Of a stretch of 64,000 nucleotides of DNA, positions 1-8,787 are shown piece after piece. The notes beneath the pieces were generated by a model. It was not told where the DNA came from, ran no database searches, and saw only the letters and a program-made list of their open reading frames with translations. Source of the stretch: Cytophaga hutchinsonii ATCC 33406 (lineage in GTDB: Bacteria > Bacteroidota > Bacteroidia > Cytophagales > Cytophagaceae); contig NC_008255.1 of assembly GCF_000014145.1 (NCBI RefSeq), positions 683,501 through 747,500 on the forward strand. The letters are read 5' to 3'. A program made the position numbers and the translations under genes. Numbering within the stretch: position 1 is the first letter of the stretch; each line of letters starts with the position of its first letter.

Positions 1-106
1 TCAGCTAAGCATAAACGGATTTAAAATAGGCGTATTGGTATACAGGTAATCCGTTTTAGTACATTTTTTATACAAAAAGGCACGTCTGAAAATGTAAAAC
101 GACTGA

Positions 107-114
107 TAGCTTTG
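107..114 (+). promoter_or_regulatory. -7 promoter box for the DUF4397 lipoprotein gene
   Basis: TAGCTTTG matches the Bacteroidota -7 consensus TAnnTTTG exactly and lies 19 bases before the start codon at 134, giving a very short leader. No convincing TTG -33 box is seen about 20 bases upstream, so the assignment rests on the -7 box and its position. Confidence 0.45.
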
Positions 115-133
115 CAGAAAAAAAAATACAACT

Positions 134-910
134 ATGTTTAAAAAGTATATACTTGCGCTTGCGATTGTTTGCGCAGCGTTTGTTTCCTGTAAAGATGATA
201 AGGACGAAGCTCCTGCACCAACTACCCCCGTTGTTGAAAAAAAAACAAGCGTACTTGTAATTAATGCGATCAGCGATAATTCTTCTGCTGTAGCTTTTAA
301 ATTGGATGCCGATGCAATTGCTACGGTAGGCGCAGATTCTTATTCTGCTTATGTACCTGTTGCTGAAGGAAGCCGTAAGCTTAAATTTTCTGTAAATGGC
401 TCTGAAAAAGAATTACCCGTTACAATAGAAAAAGATAAGTACTATACGCTTATTGTTTACGGAACGTCGGAAAACCCTGCTGTGACAGTTGTTACAGATA
501 ACATTACCACTGCGCCGCCAGCAACTAATTTTTCATACAGATACATCAACGTATTTGATTCAACCGTAACAAAATCTGTTTCGGCACAGGCATTTTATCC
601 AAGCTTCAACAAATGGGCTACGCAGGTAGGTGCACATGAAAATATTGCATTCGGCCAAAGCAGCGCATTTACAAACTACCCTGCAGGTATAGATGCGGAA
701 TGGAGAATCATTAAAGCTGGCACAGAAACTACTAAAGGTGAACTTAGCGGAGCATATAATTCAGATCCAAGAGAGGCTGCAAATGGTGTGTATACGCCAA
801 CGGATAAAGCAAGAGGTACTGCAGGCCAGCACTTCACGTATGTAATCTTCGGGCACGGTACTACTGGTAGTTACAAACTGATTGTACACGAAAGCCAGGT
901 TATTAAGTAA
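134..910 (+). CDS. DUF4397 domain lipoprotein
   Basis: A 258-residue secreted lipoprotein. The N-terminus has a basic start, a hydrophobic core and a lipobox ending AAFVSC (Cys about residue 19), followed by KDDKDE and a proline-rich linker. Residues about 38-125 read as a DUF4397 domain (TSVLVINAISDN...), an Ig-like fold common in Bacteroidota surface or periplasmic proteins; the rest looks like a second beta-rich segment. Acidic residues right after the lipid Cys are compatible with the Bacteroidota surface-export signal, but this is inference. It is monocistronic, with its own promoter box and a strong terminator. The molecular role is unknown. Confidence 0.8.
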   Translation: MFKKYILALAIVCAAFVSCKDDKDEAPAPTTPVVEKKTSVLVINAISDNSSAVAFKLDADAIATVGADSYSAYVPVAEGSRKLKFSVNGSEKELPVTIEKDKYYTLIVYGTSENPAVTVVTDNITTAPPATNFSYRYINVFDSTVTKSVSAQAFYPSFNKWATQVGAHENIAFGQSSAFTNYPAGIDAEWRIIKAGTETTKGELSGAYNSDPREAANGVYTPTDKARGTAGQHFTYVIFGHGTTGSYKLIVHESQVIK

Positions 911-936
911 TCCATTTTTTCAATTGTAAATAAAAT

Positions 937-969
937 AAAAGAGCGGCGCTGAATACGTGCCGCTCTTTT
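937..969 (+). terminator. Intrinsic terminator after the DUF4397 gene
   Basis: An 11-bp perfect stem (AAAAGAGCGGC at 937-947 with GCCGCTCTTTT at 959-969) with an 11-base loop and a T-run, 27 bases after the stop codon. It could also act on the opposite strand for the regulator gene that ends at 1077. Confidence 0.8.
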
Positions 970-1002
970 CTGTTTAATATAAAGGATATTAATAATTAAT
1001 TA

Positions 1003-1069
1003 TTTGGAATTTGGAATTTTGAATTTGGAACTTGGAATTTGGAACTTGGAATTTGGAACTTGGAATTTT
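1003..1069. repeat. Short tandem repeat of a GGAATTTGGAACTT unit
   Basis: About four imperfect copies of a 14-base unit, itself two 7-base half units (GGAATTT and GGAACTT). It lies in the gap between convergent genes. It can be read without stops in several frames, which creates short spurious reading frames. No coding signal or known function; a low-complexity intergenic repeat of a kind often seen in this phylum. Confidence 0.75.
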
Positions 1070-1076
1070 ACTCACC

Positions 1077-2084
1077 TCATGCTGCTACCACCAGCTTACG
1101 GTATTTGCCAGGGGTTACCCCAAACTTCTTGCGGAAAGAGTGAATGTATTTACTTGGGCACTGATAGCCGATTGCATAAGCAATTTCACTGATCGGGCAC
1201 GTTTTTTCTTTTAGCATCACACACGATGTACACAAACGCTGTTCAACAATGTAATTATGTACCGTTGTATTAAATTGCTCTTTGAATCCCTTTTTCAATT
1301 TGAATTCATTTAAGCAAACAATTTTAGAAAGCTCTTTTAAGGTTGTTGGAGTACTTATATTTTTATCAATGTATTCCTTCGCCTGCAGGAGTTTGGGAAT
1401 ATCCTGAGAATTCAGGTAAACCTGTTTGATGGAATGGTCCAGAAGTTCTTCCGTAGAGACCGTAATCTCTTTTACCAGATTTAGTGCCTGTGAGAGCAGC
1501 TGCAATTTCTGTGTGATCGGGTGTTCGCCTGTTTTAGCAAGCGTTTCAGTGATCGAATTCAGGATCTGATAAATGTGAACAGGAATCTGACTTTTAAAAA
1601 TAACATTTTCCGGACTCGCCAAAAACGATCTGATCTTCTCGCGCGTTTCTTCGGACCCCGGCATCGTAGACAATAGTTTTCGGATAACAGGTTTATGGAA
1701 ACTTATATCGATTGAATAAATCCGACGTTGTTTAGGCAGTATCGTATTGATCGCGCCCTTCTTAAAAAATAATCCTCTGCAGATTCCTTTCTGAATAGAT
1801 TCCTCTTCATCCGTATAATTGGTACCAACGGTATAATCACCTTCCAGGTAAAAACTCAGTTTGAAATATTCAATATCAATCAGCGATTTGAAGATCAAAG
1901 GTTCTTTAATATACAAATCATGAATAGTGAACGTAATGCCTTTATCAATTTCAATTCCTATAATGCTGCCTTCAACCTGAGCATGATTAATTACCACCTT
2001 GCTTACTTTATTTTCAAGAGTATATTCCGCCTGGAGGCTTGTACTGACCCTTTTTAGAAAATCATGTATGGTAAGAGTTTTCAT
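1077..2084 (-). CDS. AraC-family transcriptional regulator, PchR-like
   Basis: A 335-residue regulator with a C-terminal AraC/XylS double helix-turn-helix (about residues 235-332; KEYIDKNISTPTTLKELSKIV then the conserved EIAYAIGYQCPSKYIHSFRKKFGVTPGKYR). The N-terminal ~200 residues lack a cupin signature and resemble the ligand part of siderophore-sensing PchR-type regulators. It is transcribed divergently from the siderophore operon starting at 2412, with an AT-rich 327-bp intergenic region between them. The likely role (inference) is activation of the biosynthetic operon by iron-loaded siderophore under iron limitation. The family call is firm; the ligand is a guess. Confidence 0.85.
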   Translation of the reverse strand: MKTLTIHDFLKRVSTSLQAEYTLENKVSKVVINHAQVEGSIIGIEIDKGITFTIHDLYIKEPLIFKSLIDIEYFKLSFYLEGDYTVGTNYTDEEESIQKGICRGLFFKKGAINTILPKQRRIYSIDISFHKPVIRKLLSTMPGSEETREKIRSFLASPENVIFKSQIPVHIYQILNSITETLAKTGEHPITQKLQLLSQALNLVKEITVSTEELLDHSIKQVYLNSQDIPKLLQAKEYIDKNISTPTTLKELSKIVCLNEFKLKKGFKEQFNTTVHNYIVEQRLCTSCVMLKEKTCPISEIAYAIGYQCPSKYIHSFRKKFGVTPGKYRKLVVAA

Positions 2085-2411
2085 TTTGAATTTATTATAG
2101 TTAATTATAATTAGTCTAAATTAGTTTTATTATTAAAATAATCAAAATAATAGCCATTAAATTATAATTAGGAATAATGTAATCTTGGAATAGTTAAAAT
2201 TATAGGATTTATAGTATTTTTAAAATTGTATTATTTTAATAATTCATAATTCGGAATGGAACATATTTGTTCCCGAAATGCACATCGTAGCGCTTATTTT
2301 GCGCATACTTTTGTCCCCATACTCACGCTAGGGAAAATTGTTATGTATACAAAAGTAAGAAAGTCGATAGGGAGTCTGTTTGTGCGAAATAAAGGCCATC
2401 AGATCCATATA
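2085..2411. promoter_or_regulatory. Divergent control region of the siderophore locus
   Basis: A 327-bp gap without a gene, very AT-rich in its first half. It holds two exact copies of AATTATAATTAG (2103-2114 and 2160-2171), 57 bases start to start, which are candidate AraC-regulator sites. An exact TAnnTTTG box, TACTTTTG, is at 2306-2313 on the plus strand, about 100 bases before the chosen operon start. I see no clear Fur box. Confidence 0.45.
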
Positions 2412-3866
2412 ATGAATCACCAGGAGGCAAATATTAACCATTATGCCCGAACATTACAGAAAACAATTGATTTTGTAACGGCACATTTCAGAAATACCAC
2501 GCAGCCTTTTTCCGGGATCACACCCGCAGATCTGAAACCAGCTGTTCAGTCCATTGATTTTAATACCACCAGTTCAAGTATTGACGATTTACTGCTGGAG
2601 GTAAAATCCATTTACAGTCAGCATGCTGTTGCCTTTCATTTGCCAAAATACATTGCACATCTAAATTGCCCGGTTGTAACCCCCTCACTTGCTGCTGAAA
2701 TTATTATCAGCGCATTGAATTCGTCTATGGATACCTGGGATCAGAGTGCAGGGGGCACGTTGATGGAAATGAAACTGATTGACTGGACCTGTGAACAATT
2801 GCACTTGGGTGCTTCTGCAGACGGTGTATTTACAAGCGGCGGCACACAGTCAAATTTAATGGCGCTGCTGATGGCCCGCGATTATTATATTAACCGCACC
2901 TTGTTATACAATGTAAAAATGCAGGGCTTGCCGGAAGATGCAAAACGCTTCCGGGTATTCTGTTCGGAAAAAAGTCACTTCAGCATTAAAAAAGCATGCA
3001 GCATACTTGGCCTCGGTGAGCATGCAGTAGTATGTGTTCCTGTAGGAAATCGTTTTAAAATGAACACGAAGGAATTAAAGAACCTGATGGAAAAAGAAAT
3101 TGCTCAGGGAAACATTCCGATTGCAATTGTTGCAACAGCCGGAACTACAGACTTTGGCAGTATTGATCCGTTAATCGAATTAGGGGAGTTGGCGAAAGAA
3201 TACGGTACCTGGTTTCATGTGGATGCTGCATATGGCTGCGGACTGATGCTGAGCGATAACCACCGGTATAAATTAAGCGGTATTGAATATGCGAATTCTG
3301 TAACCGTTGATTATCACAAATCCTTTTTCCAGCCGGTAAGCTCCAGCGCTTTATTGGTAAGCGATAAAGACACGTTAAGACTTATGTGTTACCATGCGGA
3401 TTACCTCAATCCGGTAGAGCAGGAAAAAGACGGCTATCCAAACCAGGTAAACAAAACCATTCAGACAACCCGCCGGTTTGATGCACTTAAACTTTGGTTC
3501 ACACTGCGTTTAATGGGTAAAGACGTATTAGGTGAATACATTGACCAGATCATTTACACCGCTAAACAGGCAGCGAATATGATCGATAAAGATCCCGATT
3601 TTGAATTGCTGAACCATCCGGAGATCAGCACACTGCTGTTTCGTTATAATCCGTATTCCACCGAAGTTTCAGCACTGAATACCTTAAATCAGTTTATTCG
3701 GAAAAAACTGATGGATTCAGGAAAAGCACTGGTTGCAAGTACAAAAGTAAACAACGAAGTATACCTGAAATTTACCCTGCTGAATCCGGCAACAACTGCA
3801 AAAGACATTTCAACCATTTTAGAATTAATAAAAAATATCGGCAATGAATACGCAAGGAATAATTAA
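2412..3866 (+). CDS. PLP-dependent (group II) amino acid decarboxylase of the siderophore pathway
   Basis: A 484-residue pyridoxal-phosphate decarboxylase (Pyridoxal_deC family). The PLP site shows HVDAAYGCG (about residues 268-276, the Asp that contacts the pyridine nitrogen) and DYHKSFFQP with the Schiff-base lysine at about K303. In NIS siderophore clusters this family makes the diamine (cadaverine, putrescine or 1,3-diaminopropane from lysine, ornithine or diaminobutyrate); the substrate cannot be read from sequence. The frame is open upstream to 2256, but those 52 residues do not look like protein of this family and the best -7 box (2306-2313) lies inside them, so the ATG at 2412 (MNHQEANINHYAR) is preferred; ATG 2343 is an alternative. 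Its 3' end overlaps the next gene by 23 bases. Confidence 0.85.
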   Translation: MNHQEANINHYARTLQKTIDFVTAHFRNTTQPFSGITPADLKPAVQSIDFNTTSSSIDDLLLEVKSIYSQHAVAFHLPKYIAHLNCPVVTPSLAAEIIISALNSSMDTWDQSAGGTLMEMKLIDWTCEQLHLGASADGVFTSGGTQSNLMALLMARDYYINRTLLYNVKMQGLPEDAKRFRVFCSEKSHFSIKKACSILGLGEHAVVCVPVGNRFKMNTKELKNLMEKEIAQGNIPIAIVATAGTTDFGSIDPLIELGELAKEYGTWFHVDAAYGCGLMLSDNHRYKLSGIEYANSVTVDYHKSFFQPVSSSALLVSDKDTLRLMCYHADYLNPVEQEKDGYPNQVNKTIQTTRRFDALKLWFTLRLMGKDVLGEYIDQIIYTAKQAANMIDKDPDFELLNHPEISTLLFRYNPYSTEVSALNTLNQFIRKKLMDSGKALVASTKVNNEVYLKFTLLNPATTAKDISTILELIKNIGNEYARNN

Positions 3867-6276
3867 TAAAAAACAGTGGACTGCAAATTATGTTTTCTCC
3901 ACCATTATAAACTGTTTCTTAAAGGAACATACCTGCTGGCATAAATTCAACCATGTACCACAGCACGATCCGGCGCTGGCGTCATACATGAATGAATCAG
4001 CTAATTTTGAGCTGATCAAAATAAAAGATGCATCTTCTGAAAAAGAAATTTATTGCGCGGTGGATTATTTTTCTCCAACCGGCCGGCATGTATTTCGTTT
4101 TCCGATCATTTCACGAAATTCAAGAGAAGATGCATTCGGCAATATTTCTCTGGCAGATTTTATTGCGTTTGTTGAACAGATCAATGATGCAGAAAATACT
4201 GTATTAGCAGATCGTGTTCAGGATAGTTTAGCTAATACGAATACGTACATAAACTATGCCGAATCAACAGGAAAATTAAAAACCATTAATAAAGCAATTC
4301 AGTCGTTTATTGAAGCAGAGCAGTCTTTATTGCTTGGACACCAGATGCACCCGGTTGCAAAGAGCCGCATGGGGTTCAATGAAACAGCACTCATTCAGTA
4401 TTCCCCGGAATGCAGCGAATCATTTCAATTACATTATTTTTTAGCTGCACCAAATATTGTTAATGAACAGAGCACACTGGAAACGCCTGTTTCCAGTGTA
4501 TTAAAAGAAACATTATTGAAAGACGCTGCTACTTCGCAGACAATAAAAGATCTGATCAATAATAACAACGATACCATCATTCCATGTCACCCGTGGGAAG
4601 CGATGCATCTGATGAATGATGCACAGGTACAGAAATTATTATTAAAAGGCCATCTTAAATATTTAGGCGAAGCGGGTCCGCTGTTTACGCCAACGTCGTC
4701 TGTACGTACCGTGTACAGCAAAGATTTTCCATACATGTTTAAGTTTTCATTACACGTTAAGATTACGAACTCCGAACGTGTAAATCTGGAACGTGAGTTA
4801 TGGAGAGGATACGATATCAGTCGCTTGATGAAAACCGCATGGGGTATAAATCTTGCGGCTGATTATCCTCAACTTGAATTTGTTTCAGACCCGGGTTTCT
4901 TTATGATAAAAGGAGAAGACAATGCCTGGATCGAAGGGTTTAATACGGTGGTGCGTATCAATTCTTTTTACAAAGAAGCTGCCAACCGGAATGTATCACT
5001 GATTGCCGCTCTTTCACAGGATGGCATTTATAATCAGCCGGCACGTATAAAAAATATTATCTCAACCATTGCAGGCAATACAGATGTAAGTATAGAAGAA
5101 GCTGCCAGGAGCTGGATGCGTAAATATGTTCAGGTAAGTGTTATTCCGTTGGTTGGTATTTACAATCAATACGGATTGGCTTGCGAAGCGCATCAGCAGA
5201 ATGTATTGCTAGAGATGGATGCGATCGGTTACCCGGCTAAACTGTTGTTCCGTGATAATCAGGGATACTTTTTCAGAGATGGAAAGGCTGACGAATTGCT
5301 GACACACGTTTCTGATCTGGCCGAACGCAGCATGTCTATTGTACCGGAAGAAATGATTCATCCGAAGTATACATACTACATTTTGTATAACAATATTTTA
5401 GGATTGATCAATGCATTTGGTGTAAACAAACTGATTTCTGAATACAGCCTGCTGGATATTGTAGCGGAAGAACTGGAAGCAATCAGGTTTAAAGATTCAA
5501 CCGGTTTTGTACACTACATGCTGAATGCGCGTGACTGGTATTTAAAATCAAATCTGGTAACAACGATCCGGAACATGGATGAAGCGCGCCAGCCTATTGA
5601 AAATCCGGCGGTGTACAGTGACTACCCGAATCCGTTTATGTATCGCTACTGCTGCAATGGCCTGATCAAGCCGAAAACAAAAGATGTCTTGTATGTAAAA
5701 TATTTTGCTGAGCAGGATATCACTATTACACTTCGTGCCTTTGATATGTCTAAAGACTTAAGCATGCTGCACGGATGGTTTAACATGGAACATACCAAAG
5801 CATTCTGGAAAATGGATGGTCCGATCCGTGAACTGGAAGAATTTTACATCATGCTCATGGACTCCGATCACTCACATTCTTTTGTTGGGGAGATCAATGG
5901 TGAAGCAACTTTTACCATGGAGCCGTACTGGCCGATGCGCGATAGTGTAGGTAAATATTATGACGCATTACCAACAGATTTCGGTGCACATTTACTTATT
6001 GCACCAACAGATAAAAATAAAAAATATACCATGCAGCTTATTCAGGTGGTAATGGAATATATTTTCAATCAACCGGAAGTGGGCAAATGTATTGGCGAAG
6101 CAGATGTAAAAGCAAAACCTATGCACATGCTGATTACACGTGTGGGATTCAAATTCCAGAAAGTAATCGAGATGCCGCATAAAACCGCAAACCTTACATT
6201 CTGCGAACGTGAATGGTATAAGGAGAAATTTCCAAACGCAAGTATTTTAGAACCTGCATTATCTGACCTGGTATAA
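3844..6276 (+). CDS. NIS siderophore synthetase (IucA/IucC) fused to an acyltransferase domain
   Basis: An 810-residue fusion. Residues about 130-590 are an IucA/IucC-type NIS synthetase: GHQMHPVAKSRMGF (165-178), IPCHPWE (about 246-252), SVRTVY (286-291), KFSLHVKITNSERV and ACEAHQQNVLL (446-456), covering the ATP and carboxylate sites and the FhuF-like thumb. Residues about 620-795 are a GNAT of the siderophore type (RhbD/IucB/DesC-like; FDMSKDLSMLHGWFNMEH, then TRVGFKFQK near the end), which acylates the hydroxylamine. Usual NIS synthetases have about 580-620 residues, so the extra 200 are the second enzyme. The fusion couples N-acylation with condensation. Starts inside the decarboxylase gene and ends one base before the hydroxylase ATG. 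Confidence 0.9.
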   Translation: MNTQGIINKKQWTANYVFSTIINCFLKEHTCWHKFNHVPQHDPALASYMNESANFELIKIKDASSEKEIYCAVDYFSPTGRHVFRFPIISRNSREDAFGNISLADFIAFVEQINDAENTVLADRVQDSLANTNTYINYAESTGKLKTINKAIQSFIEAEQSLLLGHQMHPVAKSRMGFNETALIQYSPECSESFQLHYFLAAPNIVNEQSTLETPVSSVLKETLLKDAATSQTIKDLINNNNDTIIPCHPWEAMHLMNDAQVQKLLLKGHLKYLGEAGPLFTPTSSVRTVYSKDFPYMFKFSLHVKITNSERVNLERELWRGYDISRLMKTAWGINLAADYPQLEFVSDPGFFMIKGEDNAWIEGFNTVVRINSFYKEAANRNVSLIAALSQDGIYNQPARIKNIISTIAGNTDVSIEEAARSWMRKYVQVSVIPLVGIYNQYGLACEAHQQNVLLEMDAIGYPAKLLFRDNQGYFFRDGKADELLTHVSDLAERSMSIVPEEMIHPKYTYYILYNNILGLINAFGVNKLISEYSLLDIVAEELEAIRFKDSTGFVHYMLNARDWYLKSNLVTTIRNMDEARQPIENPAVYSDYPNPFMYRYCCNGLIKPKTKDVLYVKYFAEQDITITLRAFDMSKDLSMLHGWFNMEHTKAFWKMDGPIRELEEFYIMLMDSDHSHSFVGEINGEATFTMEPYWPMRDSVGKYYDALPTDFGAHLLIAPTDKNKKYTMQLIQVVMEYIFNQPEVGKCIGEADVKAKPMHMLITRVGFKFQKVIEMPHKTANLTFCEREWYKEKFPNASILEPALSDLV

Positions 6277-6277
6277 C

Positions 6278-7621
6278 ATGACGACAGGAATTATTTATGA
6301 CATTGTTGGTGTAGGCATCGGCCCTTTTAATTTAGGTCTTGCCGCATTAACCAATCCGATCAAAGACCTGAACTGTCTTTTTATAGATCGTAAGACAGCA
6401 TTTAACTGGCATGCGGGTTTAATGTTTGATGATGCTACGCTGCAAGTGCCGTTCATGGCAGATCTTGTAACGATGGCAGACCCGATCAGTCGCTTCAGTT
6501 TTTTAAATTACCTGAAAGAAGTTGACCGCCTGTATAAATTTTACATTCGGGAAGATTTTTTTATTCTGAGAAAAGAATATAATAAATATTGTCAGTGGGT
6601 ATTAAATCAATTGGATAATTGCCGCTTCTCTCAGGAAGTAGTAACTATCACGTTTGACGAAACAGCAAAACTGTATAACATTCTGGTACGGAATACACAT
6701 ACAGATGAAGCAGATTGGTTTACAGCAAAACATATTGTGTTGGGTGTTGGTAATACACCCAACCTTCCATCGTATGTAAAGCCGGAACATGCGGCATATG
6801 TATGCCATGCTTCGGATTATTTACATCGTAAAGATGAATTAACACAACGTGCTTCGGTAACGGTTATTGGCTCCGGGCAAAGTGCTGCAGAAGTATTCAA
6901 TGATCTGCTGTTGAATCGGAGAGCGGAAGCTGAACTTAACTGGTTCAGCCGTCCCGATCGTTTTTTTCCTATGGAGTATTCAAAACTAACGCTTGAACTT
7001 ACTTCTCCGGAATATGTAGATCATTATCACTCATTACCTCCGGCAAAACGCGAAGCAATTTTGAAAGGACAGAATTCTCTGTATAAAGGAATTAATTACG
7101 ATCTGATCAATAGTATTTACGATACGCTGTATCAGCAAAGTGTAGATGCAGAGCAACTTCCTGTTACATTATCACCTTGTTCTGAATTGATCGCCATAGA
7201 AGAGACGGTAGACAGCCGGATCCGTCTGCACTTTTATCATACCCAGCAGGAGCGGGGTTTTACAAAAGTAACCGATGCGGTAATTTTGGCAACAGGGTAT
7301 AGTTACAGCATTCCAAAATGCCTGGAAGGCATACGGCCAATGATACAGGTTACCGAGAACGGAAAATATTTAGCCGCGCGTAATTATTCGATTGATAAAG
7401 GTAATACCATCTTCATTCAGAATGGTGAATTGAATACACATGGTTTTGTTACGCCGGATCTGGGTATGGGTGCATACCGCAATGCCAGCATCATCAATAC
7501 CATTCTGGGTTACGATTATTATAAAGTTGAAAAACGTATAGCCTTCCAGAATTTCACGGCAGCACCATTGGTAAATCAATCCGCCACAATAGAAGCAGAA
7601 TTATTTGTTACTCCAAACTGA
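6278..7621 (+). CDS. Siderophore amine N-hydroxylase (lysine/ornithine/cadaverine monooxygenase family)
   Basis: A 447-residue FAD- and NADPH-dependent N-hydroxylating monooxygenase (K_oxygenase family; IucD/RhbE/DesB type). Visible sites: the FAD loop GVGIGPFNLGLA near residue 12, DLVTMADPISRFSFLNYL, the NADPH loop VIGSGQSAAEVF near residue 196, and the ATGYSY motif near residue 337. It inserts oxygen on the terminal amine of a diamine or basic amino acid to give the hydroxylamine that the fused acyltransferase turns into a hydroxamate. Because a decarboxylase precedes it, a diamine substrate is the simplest reading (inference). It is one base from the fusion gene and overlaps the exporter by one base (TGATG). 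Confidence 0.9.
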   Translation: MTTGIIYDIVGVGIGPFNLGLAALTNPIKDLNCLFIDRKTAFNWHAGLMFDDATLQVPFMADLVTMADPISRFSFLNYLKEVDRLYKFYIREDFFILRKEYNKYCQWVLNQLDNCRFSQEVVTITFDETAKLYNILVRNTHTDEADWFTAKHIVLGVGNTPNLPSYVKPEHAAYVCHASDYLHRKDELTQRASVTVIGSGQSAAEVFNDLLLNRRAEAELNWFSRPDRFFPMEYSKLTLELTSPEYVDHYHSLPPAKREAILKGQNSLYKGINYDLINSIYDTLYQQSVDAEQLPVTLSPCSELIAIEETVDSRIRLHFYHTQQERGFTKVTDAVILATGYSYSIPKCLEGIRPMIQVTENGKYLAARNYSIDKGNTIFIQNGELNTHGFVTPDLGMGAYRNASIINTILGYDYYKVEKRIAFQNFTAAPLVNQSATIEAELFVTPN

Positions 7622-8787
7622 TGAACCGTACCATATTATTAATCATCGCGTTTCTCGCAATCTTTGCAGAGTCCTTGTTAGCGCCATACTATCCCATGTA
7701 TTTTGCGAAGGTATTCGACATACACGATTCAAACACCGTAGGCTGGTATATTGGATCGTGCCGGATCGTATTTATGGCTGCTTATCCCATTTGGGCAGTT
7801 ATCAGTAAGCGATATTCTCTTGGAAGCATACTTATATGTACACAAGGTATGGCAGGTGTTATATGTATAGCCTGTGCCTATAGCACAAGCTATGCAGTAT
7901 TTTTCGCGTTATCGTTAGTGATGATTTTTTTTAAAGCAAGTTACCTGCTTATTTATCCGCATCTGATACAGAACAGCAGCTCCAGATACAAAGAGATCGG
8001 TGTATTGGGAATTATTTTAAATGCAGGAATGATCTGTTCTACGTTGGCAAGCAGCATCTGGATGGAGCAATTTCAAATACAATACATATTTTTAATAATA
8101 GCAGCCTTCGATTTTTTACAAATGATTTTCAGTTATTATTTTTTATCTGCCGATATACGATCTGTTGTTTCGGAAAAAACAGCACATGCAGAACCTGCGG
8201 TTCCAGTATTTTCATTGGTACGGATAGGCTTGCTTACATTATTTTTATATCTGCTGTCAACAACCTTACGGCCTTTTTACACAGAATTTATTTTAGGACA
8301 AACCAGATATGCACACACTATTTTAGAAGCCGGATGTTTATTCATACTACCGAGTTTATCCGTTATTCTTTTTTATTTTATTTTCCGAAAAGAAAATTTT
8401 TCCAGATCAGACATGACGATTCTGGTTGTGGCAGGTTGCTTTGCCCTGAGTGTATATGTGCAGCAATTTGAAACACCGTTTATACTTATCTGCTTCATTC
8501 GTATTGTGTATGGATTTTTACTGTTCTATTTATGCGTATATCTGGATCTGTTATTTTTTGAATCTGTAAGCAGTGCACATGTCGCAGTGTGGTACGCATT
8601 CATTCATGTCATTCAGAATATTGCTTACCTGACAGCACCTTTGTATGTGGGGTATAAAATAGGCGTGAATGGCTTGGATGCACAATTTGATATTGCTTTC
8701 GTATGCGCTTTATTATTTCTTTCAATTCTTACAGTTACAAGTATTTCATTTAAACGTAAAACACATAGATATGAATCATTCCGATAA
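7621..8787 (+). CDS. MFS transporter, probable siderophore exporter
   Basis: A 388-residue polytopic membrane protein with about 12 hydrophobic segments and major-facilitator features (PYYPMYFAKVF at the first loop, an SKRYSLGS loop after helix 2). No signal peptide. It sits between two biosynthetic genes and overlaps both (TGATG with the hydroxylase, 17 bases with the second synthetase), so it is translated with the pathway. Role by context: export of the finished siderophore across the inner membrane. An uptake role is less likely but cannot be excluded from sequence. Confidence 0.8.
   Translation: MNRTILLIIAFLAIFAESLLAPYYPMYFAKVFDIHDSNTVGWYIGSCRIVFMAAYPIWAVISKRYSLGSILICTQGMAGVICIACAYSTSYAVFFALSLVMIFFKASYLLIYPHLIQNSSSRYKEIGVLGIILNAGMICSTLASSIWMEQFQIQYIFLIIAAFDFLQMIFSYYFLSADIRSVVSEKTAHAEPAVPVFSLVRIGLLTLFLYLLSTTLRPFYTEFILGQTRYAHTILEAGCLFILPSLSVILFYFIFRKENFSRSDMTILVVAGCFALSVYVQQFETPFILICFIRIVYGFLLFYLCVYLDLLFFESVSSAHVAVWYAFIHVIQNIAYLTAPLYVGYKIGVNGLDAQFDIAFVCALLFLSILTVTSISFKRKTHRYESFR

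Noticed and set aside
1004-1214. Short plus-strand reading frames after the DUF4397 gene
   Set aside because: They translate the tandem repeat into Leu/Glu/Phe/Gly/Asn/Trp low complexity and overlap the end of the AraC gene on the other strand.
2256-2411. N-terminal 52-codon extension of the decarboxylase
   Set aside because: Not family-like, contains the best -7 box, and a clean ATG with typical N-terminus lies at 2412.
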